Numbered from the stretch's first letter, positions 43,991 through 52,237 are shown. The stretch is 52,904 bases of DNA from UBA1858 sp039182865 (GCA_039182865.1 JBCDBX010000005.1:1-52904); one strand, 5' to 3'. Numbers and translations are program-made. The notes: generated by a model not told the origin, from the sequence alone.

Positions 43991-44464
43991 ATGAATAAAG
44001 TCCCTTTAACAAAACGTGGCGCTGAAAAATTGCGCGAAGAACTGCATCAACTGAAAACTGTTGATCGTCCCAAAGTCATAGAGGCCATAGCTACTGCGCG
44101 TGAACATGGCGACTTGAAAGAAAACGCTGAATACCATGCAGCGCGTGAACAGCAAAGTTTTATTGAAGGTCGTATACAGGATATTGAGGGTAAATTATCT
44201 AACGCAGAAATTATCGATGTCTCTAAATTAAGTGGAGAACGTGTTGTATTTGGTGCAACAGTTAATTTAGCAGAAGAAGAGACGGGCGATGAGGTAACTT
44301 ATCAAATTGTAGGCGAAGATGAAGCGGACATTAAAGCCAATTTAATTTCCGTGACTTCACCAATTGCACGCGCACTCATTGGCAAAAACGTCGGTGACAT
44401 AGCAACAGTGATCGCGCCTGGTGGGGAAAAAGATTTTGAGATACTTGATGTAAAGTATGTCTAG
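43991..44464 (+). CDS. greA: Transcription elongation factor GreA
   Basis: 157 residues. N-terminal coiled-coil with the acidic tip ENAEYHAAREQQ (about 43-54) that enters the RNA polymerase secondary channel, and the C-terminal FKBP-like domain (SPIARALIGKNVGD). It promotes cleavage of backtracked transcripts. Behind carB and ahead of rlmE, with 10-13 base gaps. Confidence 0.98.
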   Translation: MNKVPLTKRGAEKLREELHQLKTVDRPKVIEAIATAREHGDLKENAEYHAAREQQSFIEGRIQDIEGKLSNAEIIDVSKLSGERVVFGATVNLAEEETGDEVTYQIVGEDEADIKANLISVTSPIARALIGKNVGDIATVIAPGGEKDFEILDVKYV

Positions 44465-44474
44465 CTGTTAATTA

Positions 44475-45098
44475 ATGTCTCGCAGTAAAAGTAGTTCGCG
44501 TTGGTTAGATCGTCAAAAAAAAGATCCATATGTCGCGCAAGCTAAAGCAAAGGGTTATCGTTCACGCGCTGTTTTCAAGTTAGAAGAAATACAAAACAAA
44601 TATAAAGTTATTAAGCCTAACCAATTTATTGTAGATTTAGGTGCTGCCCCTGGTGCTTGGTGTCAGTTTGTACTTGAAAAATATCCTGGAACCGCAAATA
44701 AACTAATCGCACTCGATATTTTACCTATCAAATCTATGGATGGACTGACTGTCTTGCAAGGAGATTTCACCGAAGATGAGGTTTTACAGATGCTTGTACA
44801 AACGCTGAATGACCAAAGAGTAGACCTTGTATTATCTGACATTGCCCCCAATATATCAGGGAACAAGGCCGTTGATCAGCCAAAAACCATGTATCTGGCT
44901 GAGCTCGCGCTGGATTTTGCTCGAGAACACCTTACATTAGGTGGTGGATTTGTGGTGAAACTATTTCAGGGAGAGGGTTATCCACAATATTTAAAGGAAT
45001 TAAGGTCGAGTTTTAAACAGGTGAATACATTTAAACCACAAGCATCGCGCAAAGAGAGTAAAGAGATGTATGCGGTAGCGCGAGAGTTTGGGGTATAG
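44475..45098 (+). CDS. rlmE: 23S rRNA 2'-O-methyltransferase (U2552), FtsJ/RrmJ
   Basis: 207 residues. N-terminal basic RNA-binding part (SSSRWLDRQKKDPYVAQAKA), SAM site VDLGAAPGAW, and the K-D-K-E tetrad (FKLEE, LSDIAPN, VVKLFQG, ASRKES). It methylates the ribose of U2552 in the A loop. In E. coli it is heat-shock induced with ftsH, the next gene (49-base gap). No own promoter visible. Confidence 0.97.
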   Translation: MSRSKSSSRWLDRQKKDPYVAQAKAKGYRSRAVFKLEEIQNKYKVIKPNQFIVDLGAAPGAWCQFVLEKYPGTANKLIALDILPIKSMDGLTVLQGDFTEDEVLQMLVQTLNDQRVDLVLSDIAPNISGNKAVDQPKTMYLAELALDFAREHLTLGGGFVVKLFQGEGYPQYLKELRSSFKQVNTFKPQASRKESKEMYAVAREFGV

Positions 45099-45147
45099 TA
45101 AGGTCTAATTATACACATGGAGTCAGTGCTCTCATTTGAGGATCGAT

Positions 45148-47070
45148 ATGAATGATATGGTAAAAAATCTAATTTTGTGGGCAGTCATCGTTGTAGTATT
45201 GATGTCTGTTTTTGACAACTTTAGTACGAAAAAACCTGAAACTTCGCAGCTTTCATATTCTGAATTCATTTCCCAGGTTCGTGGGGGACAAGTTCAAGAA
45301 GTTAATATAGATTCTGATAATCGAACGATTGTTGGAACTAAAGTGTCGGGCGAGGAGTTCACAACTTATAGCCCAGGCGATGACAAACTGGTTGATGAAC
45401 TGTTAGAAAATAATGTCACGATCGAAACTAGTCCTTCACAAAAGCGTTCGATACTAGTCGACATATTTATCAGTTGGTTCCCGATGCTATTACTCATCGG
45501 TTTATGGATTTTCTTGATGCGCCAGATGCAAGGCGGTGGCGGTGGTCGAGGAGCCATGTCTTTTGGCAAGAGTAAAGCGCGCCTAATGGGCGAAGACCAA
45601 ATCAAAGTAACCTTTGCGGATGTTGCTGGCGTTGAAGAAGCTAAGGAAGAAGTTTCTGAGTTGGTCGAATTTTTGCGTGATCCAAGTAAGTTTCAAAAGC
45701 TTGGTGGAAAAATTCCACGTGGCGTTTTGATGGTTGGTTCTCCAGGTACAGGTAAAACACTATTGGCGAAAGCGATTGCAGGCGAAGCTAAAGTCCCTTT
45801 CTTCACAATTTCTGGTTCAGACTTTGTTGAAATGTTTGTCGGTGTTGGTGCCTCTCGTGTGCGCGATATGTTTGCGCAAGCTAAGAAACATTCACCGTGC
45901 ATTATCTTTATCGATGAGATCGATGCGGTCGGTCGTCATCGTGGTGCGGGTTTAGGTGGTGGCCATGATGAGCGTGAGCAAACACTTAACCAGCTACTTG
46001 TGGAAATGGATGGCTTTGATGGTAATGAAGGTGTCATTGTAATCGCAGCAACAAACCGACCAGACGTATTAGATCCTGCCTTATTAAGGCCGGGTCGCTT
46101 TGATCGCCAGGTCACAGTTCCGCTTCCTGACTTGCGCGGACGTGAACACATTCTAAAAGTACATATGCGCAAAGTACCATTAGGTAGCAACGTGCGTGCT
46201 GATCTGATAGCGCGCGGCACACCAGGTTTCTCGGGTGCAGATCTAGCAAACCTTGTTAATGAAGCTGCATTATTTGCAGCACGCGCTAACAAACGAAACG
46301 TTGAGATGGATGAATTTGAGCGTGCCAAAGACAAGATCATTATGGGGGCTGAACGTAAGTCTATGGTGATGAATGATGATGAGAAAAAACTCACTGCTTA
46401 TCATGAAGCAGGTCATGCCATCGTTGGACGTTTAGTGCCTGAACATGATCCTGTCTACAAAGTAACGATAATTCCACGTGGGCGTGCATTAGGTGTGACT
46501 ATGTTCTTGCCGGAGGAAGATCGTTACAGTCACAGTAAACAACGCCTTGAAAGTCAGATTTCAAGCTTATTTGGTGGACGTCTTGCTGAAGAAATTATCT
46601 TTGGTGAAGAAGCTGTTACAACTGGTGCTTCTAATGACATCGAACGCGCTACAGAAATCGCACGTGGCATGGTGACCAAGTGGGGTTTGTCTGAAAAGAT
46701 GGGACCCCTTGCATATAGTGAAGAAGACGGTGAGGTTTTCTTGGGTCATTCCGTGACTCAGCGCAAAACAATTTCAGATGTCACTGCTCACTCAATCGAT
46801 GATGAGGTGCGTAAGATTATCGATACTAACTACGAGCGGGCAAAGAACATATTGGTCGGTAACTTGGATAAGTTACATACTATGGCTAAAGCATTGGTTA
46901 AGTATGAAACGATTAATACTGATCAGATAAATGACATCATGGAAGGTAAGCAGCCACGTCCGCCCGAAGACTGGGAGGATGACGAGCCGGGTGGTACAGC
47001 AACAGCATCCGAAGATATCAAAAAAGATGAAGAATCTGGCCCTATTGGCGGGCCTGCAAGTCTTCATTGA
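45148..47070 (+). CDS. ftsH: ATP-dependent zinc metalloprotease FtsH
   Basis: 640 residues from ATG 45148, which has GAGG six bases before it; a TTG at 45136 would add four residues. Two membrane helices (about 5-22 and 105-126) flank a periplasmic domain, followed by a AAA+ domain and a metalloprotease domain with HEAGH (about 413). The Walker A reads GSPGTGKT where most FtsH have GPPGTGKT, still a valid P-loop. The SRH arginines are present (RPGRFDR). It degrades membrane and regulatory proteins, including sigma32 in enterics. A strong terminator follows the stop. Confidence 0.97.
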   Translation: MNDMVKNLILWAVIVVVLMSVFDNFSTKKPETSQLSYSEFISQVRGGQVQEVNIDSDNRTIVGTKVSGEEFTTYSPGDDKLVDELLENNVTIETSPSQKRSILVDIFISWFPMLLLIGLWIFLMRQMQGGGGGRGAMSFGKSKARLMGEDQIKVTFADVAGVEEAKEEVSELVEFLRDPSKFQKLGGKIPRGVLMVGSPGTGKTLLAKAIAGEAKVPFFTISGSDFVEMFVGVGASRVRDMFAQAKKHSPCIIFIDEIDAVGRHRGAGLGGGHDEREQTLNQLLVEMDGFDGNEGVIVIAATNRPDVLDPALLRPGRFDRQVTVPLPDLRGREHILKVHMRKVPLGSNVRADLIARGTPGFSGADLANLVNEAALFAARANKRNVEMDEFERAKDKIIMGAERKSMVMNDDEKKLTAYHEAGHAIVGRLVPEHDPVYKVTIIPRGRALGVTMFLPEEDRYSHSKQRLESQISSLFGGRLAEEIIFGEEAVTTGASNDIERATEIARGMVTKWGLSEKMGPLAYSEEDGEVFLGHSVTQRKTISDVTAHSIDDEVRKIIDTNYERAKNILVGNLDKLHTMAKALVKYETINTDQINDIMEGKQPRPPEDWEDDEPGGTATASEDIKKDEESGPIGGPASLH

Positions 47071-47096
47071 TAAGCAAAATTTTTATGAGATAGTTG

Positions 47097-47123
47097 AAAG
47101 GCCCTCACTGAGGGCCTTTTTAT
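47097..47123 (+). terminator. Strong intrinsic terminator after ftsH
   Basis: AAAGGCCCTC (47097-47106), loop ACT, GAGGGCCTTT (47110-47119) is a perfect 10-bp stem followed by TTAT. It separates ftsH from glmM, between which folP, often found here in other gammaproteobacteria, is missing. Confidence 0.9.
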
Positions 47124-47217
47124 TTGGGATTGAATTACTGACAGAAAGTATAGAAAACAGTAGTTTAGGCCTGTAAAGTGAGATCTTGTATAAAGTATCT
47201 GATTATCAAGGTAAGAA

Positions 47218-48558
47218 ATGACAAGAAAGTATTTTGGCACTGATGGTATTCGTGGTCGTGTAGGCGATGGCGTGATGACACCTGAGTTTGTATTAAAACT
47301 TGGCTGGGCTGCAGGTCGAGTGCTATGCAGTAACAATGGAAATCTCGTCTTAATTGGCAAAGATACTCGCATTTCTGGATATATGCTTGAATCAGTCCTT
47401 GAAGCGGGCTTATCTGCTGCGGGAGTTAATACAAGATTGCTTGGGCCCATGCCAACACCCGGCATTGCTTATCTAACCCGAACTTTGAGAGCCTCAGCGG
47501 GAATAGTGATAAGCGCATCACATAATCCTTATTATGATAACGGAGTTAAGTTTTTCTCCACTGACGGAGCAAAGTTGCCGGATGAAATTGAGCAACAAAT
47601 TGAAGCTGAGTTAGACAAGCCATTAACCACTGTTAGCTCAGATCTTTTAGGAAAAGCAGAGAGAGTCACTGACGCTGCTGGGCGATATATTGAATTTTGC
47701 AAAAGTACGATAGCGTCAAGAATAAGACTTAATGGGCTTAAAGTCGTTGTAGATTGTGCACATGGTGCAACTTATCACGTAGCGCCAAATGTATTTCGCG
47801 AATTAGGTGCAGAGGTTATTTCCATTGGTTCAGAACCTAATGGTTTAAACATTAATGAGGAATGTGGTGCGACTAATCCCAAACAATTACGTATGGCAGT
47901 TATTGAACATCAAGCCAATCTGGGCATTGCAATTGATGGCGATGGTGATCGTTTAATTATGGTCGATAAAAATGGTGAAGTGGTCGATGGTGATGAATTG
48001 CTTTACATCATTGCTGTTGACCGAAAGCAAAAAGAAAAATTACCTGGGGGTGTCGTTGGTACATTAATGTCTAACCTCGGCCTTGAGCATGCACTGAAAC
48101 GACAGAATATTCCTTTTCAACGTGCGCCAGTTGGCGATCGATATGTACTTGAGAAACTAAAAGAATCTAACTGGGTGTTGGGTGGTGAATCTTCAGGACA
48201 CATTATCTGTTTGGACAGAACCACCACGGGTGATGCCATTGTATCAGCACTGCAAGTTTTGGCAGTCTTGGTAGAGCAAGGCATTGAAATAGGCGATGCG
48301 AAACAAGATATGACTAAATATCCTCAAACGCTCGTTAATGTTCCAGTCGATAAAAAAATTGACCTCGAATCATCTCAAGGCATTAAACAAGCAGTTAGTG
48401 AAGCAGAAGGGCAGTTAGCTGAGAGTGGTCGAGTGCTTTTGCGTCCTTCAGGGACCGAACCATTAATACGAGTCATGGTAGAAGGAATGGATGGTCCTCA
48501 GGTAAAAACTCTGGCAGAGAATATTGCCTCCGTCGTATCCCAAGAATGTGCAGCTTAA
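47218..48558 (+). CDS. glmM: Phosphoglucosamine mutase
   Basis: 446 residues. Active-site serine S101 in GIVISASHNPYYDNG, the Mg2+ site IDGDGDR, and the sugar-binding GGESSGH. It converts glucosamine-6-phosphate to glucosamine-1-phosphate for UDP-GlcNAc, peptidoglycan and LPS. AAGG lies seven bases before the ATG. It starts after the ftsH terminator and so needs its own promoter; the TATAAA at 47189-47194 is a candidate -10 without a convincing -35. tpiA follows after 97 bases. Confidence 0.97.
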   Translation: MTRKYFGTDGIRGRVGDGVMTPEFVLKLGWAAGRVLCSNNGNLVLIGKDTRISGYMLESVLEAGLSAAGVNTRLLGPMPTPGIAYLTRTLRASAGIVISASHNPYYDNGVKFFSTDGAKLPDEIEQQIEAELDKPLTTVSSDLLGKAERVTDAAGRYIEFCKSTIASRIRLNGLKVVVDCAHGATYHVAPNVFRELGAEVISIGSEPNGLNINEECGATNPKQLRMAVIEHQANLGIAIDGDGDRLIMVDKNGEVVDGDELLYIIAVDRKQKEKLPGGVVGTLMSNLGLEHALKRQNIPFQRAPVGDRYVLEKLKESNWVLGGESSGHIICLDRTTTGDAIVSALQVLAVLVEQGIEIGDAKQDMTKYPQTLVNVPVDKKIDLESSQGIKQAVSEAEGQLAESGRVLLRPSGTEPLIRVMVEGMDGPQVKTLAENIASVVSQECAA

Positions 48559-48654
48559 ACCTTCGAATTTAATTCACTTAAAGCCCGTTTCCAGATTGAT
48601 TTATCTGCCTTCGCTAAGGTAAGCTTGCGCGCTTCATTTTACTGATTAATCTTT

Positions 48655-49425
48655 ATGCGTCGCCCAATTGTAGCTGCAAACTGGAAACTAAACGGCAATT
48701 TAAGCATGGTCTCATCACTGCTGGAGCCTATTGATTCTTTTGCTAAAAATTTCAATGATGTCGATGTGGTGATTTCACCGCCATTTCCATATCTAGCGGC
48801 ATGCGGGCATGCAATTAAATCTGACAATGTCTTCTTAAGCGCGCAGTCTGTCGCTAGAGAAATGCAAGGTGCTTTCACAGGCGAGGTATCGGCCGAAATG
48901 CTTAGTGAAATGGGATGTGTGTATATCATTGTTGGGCATTCAGAACGTCGAGGGTATTATGGTGAGTCTGACCAGATTGTCGCAGATAAGGCAGTGCGTA
49001 GCTTAGAAGCAGGTTTAACACCAATACTGTGTGTGGGTGAGTCTTTAGAGCAACGAGAACAAGAGCAAATGAAAGAAGTCATTATTAAACAGCTTGCTGC
49101 GGTCATGGTTAAAGTAGGCATTGATAATATGGCTAAGATGGTCATTGCTTATGAGCCTATCTGGGCAATAGGTACTGGTAAAACTGCAACGCCTGAACAG
49201 GCCCAAGAAGTTCACTCTATAATTAGATCAGAAATTGCCAAGCAATCTCCTGAAATTGCTGATGGACTTAGAATTCTTTATGGTGGCAGCGTAAAAGCAA
49301 GTAATGCTGTTGAACTTTTTTCACAGCTGGATATTGATGGTGGCCTTATTGGAGGTGCCTCGTTAGATGCTAAGCAATTCAATGCAATTGTAAAAGCAGC
49401 CTCGGCTTTAGTAATAACTCAATGA
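48655..49425 (+). CDS. tpiA: Triosephosphate isomerase
   Basis: 256 residues. Catalytic lysine in AANWKLNG (K11), electrophilic histidine in VGHSERR and the glutamate base in YEPIWAIGTG. The phosphate-gripping loop 6 follows the latter and the GGSVK and GGLIGGASL loops are intact. It interconverts DHAP and glyceraldehyde-3-phosphate. Secretion gene secG follows after 12 bases, probably in one transcript. Confidence 0.98.
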   Translation: MRRPIVAANWKLNGNLSMVSSLLEPIDSFAKNFNDVDVVISPPFPYLAACGHAIKSDNVFLSAQSVAREMQGAFTGEVSAEMLSEMGCVYIIVGHSERRGYYGESDQIVADKAVRSLEAGLTPILCVGESLEQREQEQMKEVIIKQLAAVMVKVGIDNMAKMVIAYEPIWAIGTGKTATPEQAQEVHSIIRSEIAKQSPEIADGLRILYGGSVKASNAVELFSQLDIDGGLIGGASLDAKQFNAIVKAASALVITQ

Positions 49426-49437
49426 CGGTAATAAATA

Positions 49438-49974
49438 ATGTTATATAGTGTTTTAGTTTCAGTTGGTGTACTCCTAGCAGCGGCCTTAATAGGGCTTGTA
49501 CTGATACAACAAGGCAAGGGTGCAGGAATGGGTGCGGCTTTTGGTGCAGGAGCGTCAGGCACGGTGTTTGGTTCAAGAGGTTCAGCATCATTTTTGTCGA
49601 GATCTACTGCAATTCTTGCTGCATTATTTTTTATAAATACTATTGTACTTGCTTACCTTGCAAGTAATCGTCCTGTTTCAGAAAGTATTGTTGAGTCAGC
49701 AGTGCAGCAAGAAGTGATTCCTGAAAATGCACCTGAACTTCCAGAAACACTTAACTTGCCTGATGGCGCAAGCAATGAAGAAATGATGGAAGCCATAAAG
49801 AAAGAAATTGAAAAGCAAGCAGGCGAGCCATCATCACAAAGTGATGTACCCAATGTAAGTGAACAGGAATTCTTTGATGCTTCGCCTGACGATAAGTCTG
49901 CTGAAATTATTGAAGAAATTGAAAGTAAGACTAATCAGAGCGGTACTGAATTGCCCTCCGATGTGCCTCAATAA
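49438..49974 (+). CDS. secG: Protein-export membrane protein SecG with long acidic tail
   Basis: 178 residues, against about 110 in E. coli. The first 75 residues are a normal SecG: two helices (about 3-22 and 54-73) with the conserved LIQQGKGAGMGAAFGAGASGTVFGSRGSASFLSR-region loop between them. The remaining about 100 residues are acidic and low in hydrophobics, rich in E, S, P and D, and end ELPSDVPQ, on the same side as the N-terminus (periplasm or cytoplasm depending on inversion of SecG). SecG aids SecYEG translocation. The standard neighbours tpiA and tRNA-Leu are present. Confidence 0.93.
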   Translation: MLYSVLVSVGVLLAAALIGLVLIQQGKGAGMGAAFGAGASGTVFGSRGSASFLSRSTAILAALFFINTIVLAYLASNRPVSESIVESAVQQEVIPENAPELPETLNLPDGASNEEMMEAIKKEIEKQAGEPSSQSDVPNVSEQEFFDASPDDKSAEIIEEIESKTNQSGTELPSDVPQ

Positions 49975-50010
49975 AAGACTATTTCTTTATTGAACTCTAT
50001 GATTACTCCT

Positions 50011-50037
50011 CGATATTTTCAGTTCATGAAAATATCG
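50011..50037 (+). terminator. Hairpin after secG
   Basis: CGATATTTTC and GAAAATATCG form a perfect 10-bp stem around AGTTCAT, then TGAGCT-TAT-AGCTCA and ATATTTTG follow. The stem is AT-rich and the U-tract is interrupted, so efficiency as a terminator is uncertain. Confidence 0.45.
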
Positions 50038-50071
50038 TGAGCTTATAGCTCATATTTTGATTATATCAAAA

Positions 50072-50157
50072 GCCGATGTGGCGGAATTGGTAGACGCGCT
50101 ATCTTGAGGGGGTAGTGAGCTATGCTCGTGCCGGTTCGACTCCGGCCATCGGCACCA
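50072..50157 (+). tRNA. tRNA-Leu (anticodon GAG)
   Basis: 86 bases with CCA and a long variable arm. Acceptor GCCGATG pairs with CATCGGC, discriminator A; anticodon loop TTGAGGG carries GAG. Position between secG and nuoA is typical. The repeat shared with the tRNA-Arg trailer starts at its CCA. Confidence 0.97.
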
Positions 50158-50205
50158 CACATGCGAAGGGGTATTCGTCGCAAATTAATTGTCGCGTAGC
50201 GACGC
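50155..50205 (+). repeat. tRNA-trailing repeat, copy B (behind tRNA-Leu GAG)
   Basis: 33 of the first 34 bases equal copy A at 3506 behind tRNA-Arg. The first stem has one broken pair here (GCGAAG/CGTCGC), while the second, GTCGC-GTA-GCGAC, keeps its pairing although both ends of one pair differ from copy A (ATCGC-GGA-GCGAT). Confidence 0.85.
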
Positions 50206-50416
50206 GCAATATTCTTAGTCCTGGTAGATGTTTCACACAACTTATTACTCGGTTTTTAATTTGAGGTGTCTAATATACGTGGGTACTACCCGCGAGTTTA
50301 TCGCGAGTAAATAATGGCGCAGCCATTCTTAAGATTTTCTATTATCTCCAATTTCCCAAGATATTCACCGCAAAGCGACACAATCATTTTACTAAGTGAA
50401 AATTTATAAATAAGCT
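50206..50416 (+). other. Rest of the structured spacer behind tRNA-Leu(GAG), no gene
   Basis: Contains GGGT-ACT-ACCC (50281-50291), CGCGA-GTTTA-TCGCG (50291-50305), ATGGC-GCA-GCCAT followed by TC (50314-50328), and the block TTCACCGCAAAGCGA around 50364-50378, whose counterpart at 3750-3764 has CGCGAAGTGA. CTATTATCTCCAAT (50340-50353) resembles CTATTTCTCCAAT at 3710-3722, so the homology with the tRNA-Arg spacer extends through this whole region with indels. No coding frame. Confidence 0.6.
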
Positions 50417-51166
50417 TTAATGACTATGGGGAAGTGCTTCGTAGGTAGTGCCCTGAATCAATGGGACATCTGGTGGATTTGCGTTATTAAATGTCACCGG
50501 GGCCGACCTACATCCTGAGATGATAACGGGAGGATTGCAATTAATAAATGGTGGCTCAGACACATAAAAATGAAGATGTGGATTTGGGAATGCGGGGTCG
50601 AATGTAGTAAACCCACTTGAGCCACTCAAACCAATTGGATCCCCTTTACTTACCAAATCTCCGACTGAGACAAATATTGAATTAGGAGAAAAATGAATAT
50701 AGGAACCTACACTTCCATCATCATGTTGAATATTCACTTGATTGTCTTGATCGCCTCCATTTGTAGCGTTACTGAAACCATCCACGACTAGCGTAACTTT
50801 ACCGCCTCGGGCTGCTGTAACTACAATACCAATGGGCATGGCGAAATCGTAGGCATATCGTGCGTCACCACAACGTTCAACACGACCATTTGCATTGACT
50901 ACCGTGCAGACTGGTTGATGAGTTGGCGAAAGTCCGCAATTTCCATTATTGACTAAAAATGACATACCCACTTGATAGGGTAGAACATATGGAGACGCAG
51001 CAGGATCTTGATAGTCTTCGACAAAGCAACCTGAAACCGTGGCATTTGGAATCGGTGTCAAGAGTACACTATCGCCACCACCACCTCCGCCGCCACATCC
51101 CGTCATGATCATGGAAAGAAAAAAAGCGTAGGACATTATGATTATTTTAGTTTTTTGAGAATTCAT
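50417..51166 (-). CDS. M23-like (LysM-less) peptidase-family lipoprotein
   Basis: 249 residues from the second of two in-frame ATGs (51166), chosen because GAGGG lies five bases before it. A lipoprotein signal peptide ends in MTGC (C24), followed by seven glycines as a spacer. Residues about 95-225 resemble M23/lysostaphin-type peptidases: AYDFAMPIGIVVTAARGG, YIHF (H158) and PHLHF (H197, H199). The first zinc histidine of HxxxD is replaced by arginine (R103-Y-A-Y-D107), so activity is doubtful or metal binding differs. Four further cysteines may form disulfides. It lies on the minus strand between tRNA-Leu and nuoA, where usually nothing is found. Confidence 0.8.
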   Translation of the reverse strand: MNSQKTKIIIMSYAFFLSMIMTGCGGGGGGGDSVLLTPIPNATVSGCFVEDYQDPAASPYVLPYQVGMSFLVNNGNCGLSPTHQPVCTVVNANGRVERCGDARYAYDFAMPIGIVVTAARGGKVTLVVDGFSNATNGGDQDNQVNIQHDDGSVGSYIHFSPNSIFVSVGDLVSKGDPIGLSGSSGFTTFDPAFPNPHLHFYVSEPPFINCNPPVIISGCRSAPVTFNNANPPDVPLIQGTTYEALPHSH

Positions 51167-51286
51167 GCGGACCCTCATTGATACATTTAAAAATCATTTA
51201 GCTCAATTAAATGCACCATACTTACGTAACTGTATGTTGTAAGTGATGAAAGTCACATGGATCTATGAGTTTTATTGTGGTTATTG

Positions 51287-51301
51287 AGACCCACTGGGTC
51301 T
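51287..51301. terminator. Small hairpin in the intergenic region
   Basis: AGACCC-ACT-GGGTCT followed by TTATA. A 6-bp stem with a triloop; too short a U-tract for a confident terminator. It lies between the divergent lipoprotein and small hypothetical genes. Confidence 0.3.
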
Positions 51302-51364
51302 TTATACCTGAGAATTTAAAGATAAGATTTTATTTGAATACTCACCTTGATTAATATAGCATAT

Positions 51365-51383
51365 GCGAATCATTCTCATTACT
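51365..51383. promoter_or_regulatory. Fur-box-like site
   Basis: Read on the minus strand, AGTAATGAGAATGATTCGC matches the 19-base Fur consensus at 13 positions. It ends 16 bases before the start of the 88-residue gene and overlaps the start region of a possible promoter (TTGAAT 51334-51339, TAGCAT 51357-51362, 17-base spacer). Confidence 0.5.
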
Positions 51384-51399
51384 ATTTACTTAAATAACC

Positions 51400-51666
51400 A
51401 TGCATCAAACATCTCAGGCCAGTGAACTGGTAATAAAACAAAGAGATATCGATTTTTCTGACAAGACTGTTTCTGTGCTTACGAAAGACTTATTAAAACA
51501 AATCCATATTGCATCAAATGCAGTTTGTGAAACCCCTCAAGCATTAAAATTCGCGATAGAGTCGGGATTGGCGAAGATTGGTGGCTATCAGTCTGAGCAA
51601 GGAAGCTGGATATATCTTAATCTAAACAACCATAATTACGTCATTCCATATGTACGAAATCACTAA
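51400..51666 (+). CDS. Small hypothetical protein behind a Fur-like box
   Basis: 88 residues, no membrane segment or signal peptide, one cysteine (C43). I do not recognise the family. The N-terminal half is charged, the middle (LLKQIHIASNAVCETPQAL) is predicted helical and the last part is polar and beta-prone (WIYLNLNNHNYVIPYV). There is no ribosome site before the ATG. The Fur-like box and promoter-like hexamers upstream point to iron control, as in small Fur-regulated genes of other bacteria, but no iron-binding motif can be seen. It lies in the region inserted between tRNA-Leu and nuoA. Confidence 0.6.
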   Translation: MHQTSQASELVIKQRDIDFSDKTVSVLTKDLLKQIHIASNAVCETPQALKFAIESGLAKIGGYQSEQGSWIYLNLNNHNYVIPYVRNH

Positions 51667-51880
51667 TTAAATTACTCTTCATAAAATACTTAACTCTTTG
51701 CGTTTTTAGTAACAACTTATTGATAAATTCTGATTTGCACTATCTGTGATCAAATCTGCACGGATTTATTGCCCTATTAATACATCGATTTGTATTACAT
51801 CTCTCTGAGGCTTAATATCACTAAGCTTATCAGCATCTCTTGGTCACATATTTATATAAATTTTATAAAAGCAGAATTTT

Positions 51881-52237
51881 ATGCTTCAGAATTATATTCC
51901 AATCCTAATTTTCCTCGTGATTGCGTTAGGTATTGGTACTGTTCCCATACTTGCAGGTATGTTGCTTGGTAAGCGCACACCAAGTGATGCCAAAAATTCA
52001 CCTTACGAATGTGGTTTTGAAGCATTTGAAGATTCACGCACTCGATTCGACGTAAGATATTACCTAGTTGCAATCCTGTTTATCATTTTTGATTTAGAAA
52101 TTGCCTTTCTTTTCCCTTGGGCAGTTGCATTGCGTGATATTGGAATTCCGGGGTTATTGGCTATGGCATTCTTTCTGGGTATTTTGATTATCGGATTTAT
52201 CTATGAGTGGAAGAAGGGAGCACTAAATTGGGATTAG
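51881..52237 (+). CDS. nuoA: NADH-quinone oxidoreductase subunit A
   Basis: 118 residues, three membrane helices, the conserved loop PYECGFEAFEDSRTRFDVRYY and FDLEIAFLFPWA. It is a membrane-arm subunit of complex I near the quinone site. First gene of the nuo operon; 214 bases separate it from the small hypothetical gene. TTGGTC (51840-51845) and TATAAA (51864-51869) could be its promoter, though the start would then lie very near the ATG. Its stop overlaps the nuoB start by ten bases. Confidence 0.97.
   Translation: MLQNYIPILIFLVIALGIGTVPILAGMLLGKRTPSDAKNSPYECGFEAFEDSRTRFDVRYYLVAILFIIFDLEIAFLFPWAVALRDIGIPGLLAMAFFLGILIIGFIYEWKKGALNWD

Noticed and set aside
51724..51770. Second CRP-like site TGTGATCAAATCTGCAC before nuoA
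   Set aside because: Only one half matches the consensus; the other arm lacks TCACA, so I do not call it.
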